From Puniceicoccales bacterium (GTDB lineage: Bacteria > Verrucomicrobiota > Verrucomicrobiia > Opitutales > UBA953): a stretch of DNA of 42,556 nt. The position numbers and the translations under genes were made by a program. The notes beneath the pieces were generated by a model, which ran no database searches, had not been told where the DNA came from, and worked only from the letters and a program-made list of their open reading frames with translations. Each line of letters begins with the position of its first letter. Position 1 is the first letter of the stretch. The stretch spans positions 1 to 42,556 of the forward strand of contig JAISZI010000043.1 of the NCBI GenBank assembly GCA_031269335.1, in the 5' to 3' direction. This document shows positions 35,621 through 42,556 of the stretch, in pieces.

Positions 35621-38407
35621 ATGCCAGAGAACGTCTCCCACGAGATTCCCAAAACCTACGAACCACAAGCTGTTGAAGCGCACTGGTATCAGCGTTGGAT
35701 TGATGCCGATTGTTTCCGTGCCGTGCTTGATGCTGCCCGTCCTGAACGCGCTTTTGCCATTATGATGCCCCCGCCGAACGTAACCGGCGTGCTCCACATG
35801 GGGCATCTTCTCAACAATACGATTCAAGATGTGCTTGTGCGCCGTGCCCGCCAAAAAGGCATGGCGGCACTCTGGCTGCCGGGAACCGACCACGCCGGCA
35901 TTGCCACCCAATCGCGCGTCGAAAAAGAATTACGCAAAAACGGCGTAACCCGCCACACGCTTGGTCGCGAAAAATTCGTCGCCGCCGTTGCCGATTGGCG
36001 GGATAAACATGGCGGCATCATATTAGACCAACTCAAAAAACTTGGTGCCTCCTGCGATTGGTCGCGCAAAATCCATACGCTCGACCCCGATTATTCGCAA
36101 TCCGTTCTCCAGACCTTTGTTACACTCTATCAACGCGGTTACATTTATCGGGGCAGACGCATGGTTAACTGGTGCCCGGTCTCGCTCACCGGTCTTTCCG
36201 ACGAAGAAGTTATTATGAAACCGCAACGCAGTGTGTTTTACCGAATGCGCTACGAAATCGTCGAACACCCTAACGAATTTGTCGAAATCGGCACCACTCG
36301 CCCCGAAACCATCCCCGGCGACACCGCCGTAGCCGTCAACCCTGCCGACACGCGCTACGCGCATCTCATCGGCAAACACGTCTGGCGCCCGTTCCCACGC
36401 GCCAAAATTCCCATTGTTGCCGACCCGCTCGTGGAAAAAGACTTCGGTTCCGGCGTCCTCAAAGTCACCCCTGCGCACGACAAAGTAGATTTCGAGATCG
36501 GGCGCCGCCATAAACTCGAGGTGCTGGACGTGATGAATCCCGATGGCACAATGAACGCACTCGCCGGAGACGACCTCGCTGGACTCGACCGCTTTGACGC
36601 ACGCACCGTTGCCGCAGAAAAACTCCGCAGTCTCGGCTTGCTCATCAAAGAAGAACCTTACGAAAACAACGTCGGTTACTCCGAACGCGCCGATGTGCCC
36701 GTCGAACCACGCCTAAGCGAACAATGGTTCATCCGTTACCCCAAAGTCGAAGAGGCAAAACGTGCTGTCACCGAGGGCGTTATCTGCCTCCACCCCGAAC
36801 GCTGGAAGAAAGTTTATCTCCATTGGCTTAACAACGTTCAAGATTGGTGCATCTCACGCCAACTTTGGTGGGGACACCGCATCCCCGTTTGGTATAAAAA
36901 AGACGCAGATCGCAACGATCCCGCCGCCTGCCACGTCGCAATCGAACCCCCCGCCGATCCCGAAAATTGGGAACAAGACACCGACGTCCTCGACACATGG
37001 GCATCTTCCTGGCTCTGGTGCCTCTCCACCCTCGGCTGGCAAAAACCAGGAGATACCACTCCCGAACTCAATTTCTGGTACCCGACCAGTGTCCTCGTCA
37101 CTGCACCCGAAATCATTTTCCTCTGGGTTGCACGCATGATAATTGCCGGTCTCGAATTTCACGGTCCCGAAAAAAACACACTCACCGACGCCGAAATTCG
37201 CGCACGCATCCCCTTTCAAAACGTCTATTTTAACGGCATCGTCCGCGACACACAGGGACGAAAAATGTCCAAGTCGCTCGGCAATTCCCCGGAGCCACTC
37301 GACCTCATTGCCAGATTTGGAGCCGACGGTATCCGCCTCGGCCTTCTCTCCATTGCTCCCAAAGGACAAGACATCCTGTTTGATGAAGAGCGCATCGCGC
37401 CGGGACGCAATTTTTGTAATAAACTTTGGAACGCCGCACGTTTCCGGCAAATGTCTGGCGGTAAAAATACCACTCCCGCCACCAGCCTCGCCGCGCTCGC
37501 AGCGCGCATCAACCCGGCGCTCTGCGATGCCAACGACCACGCGATCCTCTCCGCGCTCGCAGCCGCAACTGACACCATCAACACCGCCTTCGATGCCTTC
37601 GATTTTAACACCTATACCGCCACCCTCCACCAGTTCTTCCGCACCGATTTTTGCGACTGGCATATTGAAGTCTCCAAAGCGCGTATCCAAAACGACGCCA
37701 CCCGCGACACCGCTCTCGCCGTTTACGATATCTGCTTGCGCCAATTTCTCCTCCTCCTTCACCCAGTCGCCCCTTTCATCTCCGAGGAACTTTTTCACCT
37801 CCTTGGCTACTGTGGTGAAAACGACTTTATCCAAAACATCTGCCCGGATTCTGGCGAAAGTATCCTCCAAACGCTTGCCACACACGGCGTAACAATAGAC
37901 CAATGCGCCGTTGCGGATACCAGCGTCCTGCGCGAATTTATCACTACCGCCCGCGCCCTCAAATCGCGGCAAAACCTTGGTGCTCGCAAGGATTCTCGCC
38001 TCATTCTCACCCCAAAAGATACACACGCCCAAGCGTTTGCATCCGCCCGATCCGATATGATTAAAAAACTTGTCGGCGCTTCCGAACTCATTTTCTCCGA
38101 CCCTCCTACCGACAATAACCCGGCTACTCCAACTCCTCTGGGAACGCTTACCCTTGATACGACAGGTAATATCGATACCGCAGCAGAAAAAAAACGCCTG
38201 TCCAACGAGTTGCAACGGTTGGACAATCTTATCGCCGCAAGTAACACCAAGTTAGCCAACCCGGCCTTCCTCGCAAAAGCCCCGCCGGCTATCCTCGCCG
38301 GCGCACGCGCCCAACTCGCCGATCTGCTTTCCCGTCGCGATGAGCTTGCCCGCCTTCTCGCTTCTATGAACCGACCGCCTTCCCCGGAGGGAACAACGGC
38401 ACCGTAA
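35621..38407 (+). CDS. valS: Valyl-tRNA synthetase
   Basis: A 928-residue class I synthetase. The HIGH motif appears as HMGH (59-62) in PPNVTGVLHMGHLL, the KMSKS motif as KMSKS at 548-552. The editing domain has TTRPETIPGDTAVAVNP near 226 and LKVTPAHDKVDFEIG, which hydrolyses Thr-tRNA(Val). WCISRQLWWGHRIPVWY follows near 407. The anticodon-binding region is helical (about 620-780), and the C-terminal 65 residues form a coiled coil (AAEKKRLSNELQRLDNLIA), both usual in ValS. Length is usual. It follows dnaK by about 130 bp with a palindrome between. Confidence 0.97.
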   Translation: MPENVSHEIPKTYEPQAVEAHWYQRWIDADCFRAVLDAARPERAFAIMMPPPNVTGVLHMGHLLNNTIQDVLVRRARQKGMAALWLPGTDHAGIATQSRVEKELRKNGVTRHTLGREKFVAAVADWRDKHGGIILDQLKKLGASCDWSRKIHTLDPDYSQSVLQTFVTLYQRGYIYRGRRMVNWCPVSLTGLSDEEVIMKPQRSVFYRMRYEIVEHPNEFVEIGTTRPETIPGDTAVAVNPADTRYAHLIGKHVWRPFPRAKIPIVADPLVEKDFGSGVLKVTPAHDKVDFEIGRRHKLEVLDVMNPDGTMNALAGDDLAGLDRFDARTVAAEKLRSLGLLIKEEPYENNVGYSERADVPVEPRLSEQWFIRYPKVEEAKRAVTEGVICLHPERWKKVYLHWLNNVQDWCISRQLWWGHRIPVWYKKDADRNDPAACHVAIEPPADPENWEQDTDVLDTWASSWLWCLSTLGWQKPGDTTPELNFWYPTSVLVTAPEIIFLWVARMIIAGLEFHGPEKNTLTDAEIRARIPFQNVYFNGIVRDTQGRKMSKSLGNSPEPLDLIARFGADGIRLGLLSIAPKGQDILFDEERIAPGRNFCNKLWNAARFRQMSGGKNTTPATSLAALAARINPALCDANDHAILSALAAATDTINTAFDAFDFNTYTATLHQFFRTDFCDWHIEVSKARIQNDATRDTALAVYDICLRQFLLLLHPVAPFISEELFHLLGYCGENDFIQNICPDSGESILQTLATHGVTIDQCAVADTSVLREFITTARALKSRQNLGARKDSRLILTPKDTHAQAFASARSDMIKKLVGASELIFSDPPTDNNPATPTPLGTLTLDTTGNIDTAAEKKRLSNELQRLDNLIAASNTKLANPAFLAKAPPAILAGARAQLADLLSRRDELARLLASMNRPPSPEGTTAP

Positions 38408-38473
38408 AGATGTTTTTGAATCAGGTCCGATTCCGTTAACACTAACTTTTTAACAATACACAAGCCACACACT

Positions 38474-41400
38474 ATGTTTTTCCGTTACTTTTCAATGTTC
38501 GCGTTTCTCGCCGCGCCCGCCCTTCCTTTGCTCGCCGCAAATGATGGTCTCGTAGCGAGATGGACGTTTGACGGCGCAACCGGAACCGACGCCACAGGCA
38601 AGTTCCCAGCAACCATCCGCGGCACAGCAAGAACCGCTTCTGGCGTCTTCGGAGACGCCCTCGAATTTACGAAGGGAGTCCCGCTCTCCGTGAAGGTTTC
38701 GCCAACCGTCTTGCCAGAAGGAATCCGCGAACTTTCTATCACCGCTTGGGTTGCTCCTATAACGCTTAATGGCACCATCTTTCGTAAAGAAGACGTCGGC
38801 AGACACGGAGAAAATCGTATCCTTTTCGCACTGCAAAACGGCAAATTTGTCACCTTCGGTATCAATTGCGGCGGCAATTACGCCGAATGCGACGCACTGA
38901 TCGACCCCGTAGAACTCGCCGATGGCAAATGGCACCTCGTCGCAGGCGTCTTCGATGGCAAGGTAATGCGCGTTTATCTCGACGGACGAGAAATCGGCTC
39001 CCTCGCCCGCCAAGTCCCTCTAAACACCGTTCACGATTTCGCCCCGCTCAAGGTGAACCGCGATGCCATTGCCCGCTCCCAATACGAGAGCATGAGTTCC
39101 GTCACCGTTCGCGGCGAACCTGTCTTTCTGGGCAGTGCCAACGGCTCAAACGAATTTTTTGAAGGCAAAATCGACGATATACGTTTCTATTCCAAAGCAC
39201 TCACCCCCGCCCAAATCGCAACGCTCCACGCCGACGGCGGTCAACCGGTCACTTTCGCCACCCCCAACCCAAAATTTTATCAAAAAGCAAATACCTTTGT
39301 AGAAACACTTGCAGCCGTCGGGAGAAGAGCCGAACGCGACCCCATCCCCGCCGCCGATGCCGTAGGTGTCCAACGCCTGCTTCGCTCCGATTTCCCCGAC
39401 GAAACCGCAGCCTATATCTCAAAGTGGCAAAAAAATCCCGTAGATAATGTTTTGCTCGATGCCCCCGCCCGCCGTAAATACGCAGATACACTCTCTACAA
39501 GAGCTTTCGAATACCTGCCGCTCACCGACCTCCAGTGGAGCGTCTTGTCCAAAAGCGAGCGAACCAAATGGGAACGCGTCCGCACCATCAAAGAACAACT
39601 CGACAACCCCTCCGCACCGATCTCCTCCGAAGTGCTTTTTGTAATGGAATCCCTTGTCGAAGAACGTCCCAGACGCCACGAAGGCGTCGCCGCTTATGTC
39701 GCCCCGAAAACTCCCGAAACCGTAACCCGCACACCGGAAGAAGCACGAAACATTATCGAAAAAGATTGGTTGCACCAAACTTACGACAAACCCACTGTCG
39801 CACGTTCGCTCAAAGAAATTACGTATGCCAGAAAACTCGCCGCACGCTTCAATTTGCCTAACTCTGAAATTAAATCGCTACTCGACAAACTCGACGCACT
39901 TGAAATCCGCGCCAAACAGGAAGACCCAAACGCACTCAACAAATCCCTCTATTTCGACGTGCGCACCGTCAAACGTGAAATTACTTTCAAAAACCCTATC
40001 CTCGATTTCGACTCCATCCTTTACATAGATACCCCATATCCGGGCGGCAGCGAAGCCCAGCACGAAACCCGCCACCGACTCGGCTACATGGGCGTCCCGG
40101 GCGGACGCCTCCTTATCCAAAAAGGGTTCAATCCCGACGGCAAACTTACCCAGCTCGCGCCTTCCGCCCCCATTCACGGTTCCTTTTGGCGCCCCGATCT
40201 TTCCTACGACGCCTCCAAAGTTATTTTCTCGTTCAAGCCCCATAACGAAAAGACGTTCCACATCTACGAAATTGGTGTTGATGGCAAAGGTCTGCGCCAG
40301 CTCACCGGTGGCATGTTCGACGACCTTGACCCCGTTTACCTCCCCGACGGAAAGAACTTCGTCTTTCTCACTTCGCGCGGTCACATCTACGTCCGCTGCA
40401 TGCCTCCCACCAATGCCTTCGTCATGGCAAAGATGCCCCTCGACGTTCGCCCTGGCGATAAATCCCTCTACATCATTTCCCGCAATGGCGAACCGGAATA
40501 CACGCCCTCTGTGCTCAGCGATGGACGCGTAATTTATACCCGTTGGGAATATACCGATAAACCACTTTGGCGCGCCCAAAGCCTTTGGACGATGAACCAA
40601 AACGGCACAAATGTGCAAACCTTCTGGGGAAACCAATCTGTCTGGCCTGATCTTCTTAAAGACGCCCGCTCCATTCCCGGAAGCAACCGCATCATGTTTA
40701 CCGGTAGCGCACACCATAATTGGTTCTCAGGCTGCATTGGGATTATAGACCCTTCCAAAGGACTCAACTTCCCGGATGGCCTCACGAAAGTTACCCAAGA
40801 ACTCCACTGGCCAGAAAGTGGCAACGGTCCTGTCGATCCCAAAGAAAATAATACTTACCACGCTTCCGGATTTTTTAGCGGCTACTATTCGCCCTATCCT
40901 CTCTCCGAAAAAGACTTCCTCGTCTCCGCAAAACGCGGTCGAAATCCGTGGCGCGGCGGAAACTTCATTCTTTATCTAATGGACACCGACGGAAACCGCG
41001 AACTTATCAATGAAGGAGCACATAACGTTTTTGATGCCATACCACTACGCAAGCGTCCCGTCCCCCGTGTTCAAGTGGACACCGTGAACTGGCCCTCGTG
41101 GGAAGAACGCGATACACCGGGCACCGGACATATTTATAGTAACAATGTTTACGAAAACGCCCCGCCGGAATTAAAAGACAAAGCAAAATACCTCCGCATT
41201 TGGTCTATCGAACACAAAACTTACACCTATTGGTATAAACGAAATTACGTTTCTTCCGGTCCGGAAGTTTCCGCGAACCAATCTGAAGGCGTTAAAAAAA
41301 TCATCGGCACGGTGCCTATAGAAGAAGACGGCAGCGTCAGCTTCAACGCCCCCAGCGGTATCGCCCTCCATTTTCAATTGCTCGATGAAAACCACCGCGC

Positions 41401-42196
41401 TCTTCAAACAATGAAAAGCTTCACCGGCGTCCAGCCCGGCGAAAACCGAGCCTGTTTCGGGTGCCACGAGCAAAAAATGAATGCTCCCGTTTCTAATACC
41501 ATCGGCAAAGCACTTCGCCGCCAGCCGTCAAGCATCACGCCGCCCCCGTGGAAAGACATCAGCGTCGGCTACGAACGTTATGTCCAACCGGTGCTCGACA
41601 AGCATTGCGGCGGTTGCCACGCGGACGAAAAGAAAGCCGCTTACAAAAAATTTAATAGCAAACTTCGCCCGGGTTTCCTCGGCTTCAAAGAACCCTATAT
41701 GACCCTCCTCGGAAGCCCGACATGGGGAAGTGCTTACAAAAAACGCACCGACATGGGCGGCGCCTTCGGCTGGGCGGATACCATACTCGTAGAATCCTAC
41801 GGCACAACTGCCCCCGCAGCCTATGCCACTTATCCAGCCATGACGCGCCTTTCCTACAAGAGCCGCCTCGTCGAACGCATGGCAAACGGCAAACACAACA
41901 ACGTGAAAGTCCCCCACAACGAACTCCTCCGCGTCATCCACTGGATAGATGCCATGGGACCCTACAACGGCACCGAAGAAATCCGCAAAATGGAAGACCC
42001 CATTTTCCAAGGCAAAGACTGGATTTCCCAACGCCCCCGTATTCACACCGCACCCATCGTGCCACGCCCAGGTCCCTTTGACGTCTTCCACCCCGACGAA
42101 GACCCCGCCTACTTCACTCCTCCCCCGGCTCGCTACAACGCCATCCCCTACGGCGTCAAACACACACAATCTTCTCAAGTCACCTCAGCGAATTAG
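38474..42196 (+). CDS. Secreted LamG / hydrazine-synthase-alpha-like diheme protein
   Basis: A 1240-residue exported protein. Residues 1-22 are a signal peptide ending at LLAA. Residues 25-255 form a LamG/concanavalin-like domain (GLVARWTFDGATGTDATGK, DGKWHLVAGVFDGK, IDDIRFYSKALTPAQI). A helical linker follows to about 500. Residues 550-950 hold a TolB-like propeller (WRPDLSYDASKVIF, LRQLTGGMFDDLDPVYLPDG) as in the hydrazine synthase alpha chain middle region. The C-terminal part has two c-type heme sites, CFGCH (994-998) and CGGCH (1045-1049). Anammox hydrazine synthase needs beta and gamma chains, which are absent here, and the name reflects fold similarity only. It is probably a periplasmic or surface protein with electron-transfer or carbohydrate-binding activity. 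It is transcribed 66 bp after valS, possibly on its own promoter. Confidence 0.82.
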   Translation: MFFRYFSMFAFLAAPALPLLAANDGLVARWTFDGATGTDATGKFPATIRGTARTASGVFGDALEFTKGVPLSVKVSPTVLPEGIRELSITAWVAPITLNGTIFRKEDVGRHGENRILFALQNGKFVTFGINCGGNYAECDALIDPVELADGKWHLVAGVFDGKVMRVYLDGREIGSLARQVPLNTVHDFAPLKVNRDAIARSQYESMSSVTVRGEPVFLGSANGSNEFFEGKIDDIRFYSKALTPAQIATLHADGGQPVTFATPNPKFYQKANTFVETLAAVGRRAERDPIPAADAVGVQRLLRSDFPDETAAYISKWQKNPVDNVLLDAPARRKYADTLSTRAFEYLPLTDLQWSVLSKSERTKWERVRTIKEQLDNPSAPISSEVLFVMESLVEERPRRHEGVAAYVAPKTPETVTRTPEEARNIIEKDWLHQTYDKPTVARSLKEITYARKLAARFNLPNSEIKSLLDKLDALEIRAKQEDPNALNKSLYFDVRTVKREITFKNPILDFDSILYIDTPYPGGSEAQHETRHRLGYMGVPGGRLLIQKGFNPDGKLTQLAPSAPIHGSFWRPDLSYDASKVIFSFKPHNEKTFHIYEIGVDGKGLRQLTGGMFDDLDPVYLPDGKNFVFLTSRGHIYVRCMPPTNAFVMAKMPLDVRPGDKSLYIISRNGEPEYTPSVLSDGRVIYTRWEYTDKPLWRAQSLWTMNQNGTNVQTFWGNQSVWPDLLKDARSIPGSNRIMFTGSAHHNWFSGCIGIIDPSKGLNFPDGLTKVTQELHWPESGNGPVDPKENNTYHASGFFSGYYSPYPLSEKDFLVSAKRGRNPWRGGNFILYLMDTDGNRELINEGAHNVFDAIPLRKRPVPRVQVDTVNWPSWEERDTPGTGHIYSNNVYENAPPELKDKAKYLRIWSIEHKTYTYWYKRNYVSSGPEVSANQSEGVKKIIGTVPIEEDGSVSFNAPSGIALHFQLLDENHRALQTMKSFTGVQPGENRACFGCHEQKMNAPVSNTIGKALRRQPSSITPPPWKDISVGYERYVQPVLDKHCGGCHADEKKAAYKKFNSKLRPGFLGFKEPYMTLLGSPTWGSAYKKRTDMGGAFGWADTILVESYGTTAPAAYATYPAMTRLSYKSRLVERMANGKHNNVKVPHNELLRVIHWIDAMGPYNGTEEIRKMEDPIFQGKDWISQRPRIHTAPIVPRPGPFDVFHPDEDPAYFTPPPARYNAIPYGVKHTQSSQVTSAN

Positions 42197-42242
42197 TGCT
42201 GACCTTTCGAAAATTGCACGGTGAAAAAGTAGGACAGGCAAT

Positions 42243-42339
42243 CTCCTTATAGTCGCGCCCCTTTGGGGCTAGGGTTTGTGTGGTTGCCAGGTACCCAGGG
42301 CAACGCCCTGGGACTGTGCTGCCCGCCGTTCACGGCGGG
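42243..42339. repeat. Three-hairpin intergenic repeat cluster
   Basis: The cluster starts with the 18-mer also found at 7142. Three perfect stems follow: GCCCC/GGGGC (42257-42269), CCCAGGGC/GCCCTGGG (42294-42312) and CCCGCCG/CGGCGGG (42322-42339). It lies between the LamG gene and a transposase end. It is probably a non-coding mobile or REP-like unit. A short minus-strand frame across it has no protein-like sequence. Confidence 0.68.
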
Positions 42340-42410
42340 ATATATGCCGGGCGTTGCGAGTCCCATTTGCTCTATTCTTAGTCGGTGCTGAAAAAGCGGC
42401 ATTTTTAAAA

Positions 42411-42556
42411 TCAGGCGGGTTGAGGCGGGGGCGGGGGCGGGAGGCGTTGCCATAAAAACAGCTTTGTAATAAGGCGCAAAAATGCTCTCAGGAGCTTTTG
42501 CAGGTTCATTGACGCCGCGCTTAACAATGCGTTCAGCGTGTCTCCCATTACCCCTT
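42411..42556 (-). CDS. IS5-like transposase, C-terminal end only
   Basis: A minus-strand frame enters from the right edge and stops at 42411, giving 47 residues. MGDTLNALLSAASMNLQKLL matches the C-terminal end of IS5-group DDE transposases, where G-D-x-x-N-A-L-L-x-A-x-x-x-N follows the catalytic Glu region. A hydrophobic helix and a short Pro-rich end (WQRLPPPPPP) close the chain. The DDE residues and the inverted repeats of the element lie outside or were not recognised, so it is unclear whether the element is intact. Confidence 0.68.
   Translation of the reverse strand, partial: GVMGDTLNALLSAASMNLQKLLRAFLRLITKLFLWQRLPPPPPPQPA

Noticed and set aside
36854-38215. A 453-codon minus-strand open frame across valS
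   Set aside because: It is antisense to a clear synthetase gene, has low-complexity Gly/Val-rich translation and no domain. It results from the C-rich codons of valS.
38474-42196. Hydrazine synthesis (anammox) from the alpha-like protein
   Set aside because: Beta and gamma chains and any linked anammox genes are missing, and the propeller region appears to lack its heme site. The similarity is of fold only.

Overview
The window reads as chromosome from a member of the Planctomycetes-Verrucomicrobia-Chlamydiae group, most likely Verrucomicrobiota (Opitutae-like) or a close relative. This is inferred from the gene mix: a PEP-CTERM protein with FG-GAP repeats, a LamG/hydrazine-synthase-alpha-like diheme protein, a lone prepilin-like protein, a secreted alpha-L-fucosidase and GC-rich palindromic intergenic repeats. 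No rRNA or other phylogenetic anchor is present, so the placement is not certain.

Layout. 1-4.7 kb: a truncated secreted fucosidase and a FabZ-type dehydratase on the minus strand, then coaD, tadA and an MsbA-like ABC exporter on the plus strand, ending in a clear hairpin terminator. 4.9-7.0 kb: a large PEP-CTERM surface protein with seven FG-GAP-like repeats. 7.0-16.7 kb: a long minus-strand run, read from high to low coordinates as SMP-30-like protein, zinc-ribbon/VWA membrane protein, UvrD-type helicase, prepilin-like protein, rarA and priA. The replication-restart and repair genes therefore share a likely transcript with two envelope proteins. 16.8-22.4 kb: a NapH/NapG-type iron-sulfur fusion, ffh, a decayed ynfA fragment and methylmalonyl-CoA mutase. 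22.4-24.5 kb: a two-gene accessory cassette (AlbA/GHKL protein plus an unknown small protein) that looks more AT-rich than its surroundings. 24.6-28.0 kb: hisH, citrate synthase, tRNA-Ser(CGA) and the queD-queE pair for queuosine precursor synthesis. 28.0-28.5 kb: a gene-free stretch with a strongly structured inverted-repeat element. 28.5-33.3 kb: a Wzm/Wzt-type polysaccharide exporter, an OmpR-type two-component system and an inositol monophosphatase-family gene. 33.5-38.4 kb: dnaK and valS, separated by a palindromic repeat. 38.5-42.2 kb: the 1240-residue LamG/HZS-alpha-like protein. 42.2-42.6 kb: three hairpins and the C-terminal end of an IS5-like transposase leaving the window.

Most genes are housekeeping. 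The parts worth a second look are the AlbA/GHKL cassette, the zinc-ribbon/VWA protein, the NapH-NapG fusion with an internal twin-arginine-like segment, the diheme LamG protein, the ynfA relic behind ffh, the structured element at 28.1-28.3 kb, the modular palindromes, and a base-composition skew that reverses inside single genes. I found no CRISPR array, prophage or complete insertion sequence, and no single locus that can be called a new system from sequence alone. The AlbA/GHKL cassette is the best candidate for an uncharacterised defence or regulatory module.
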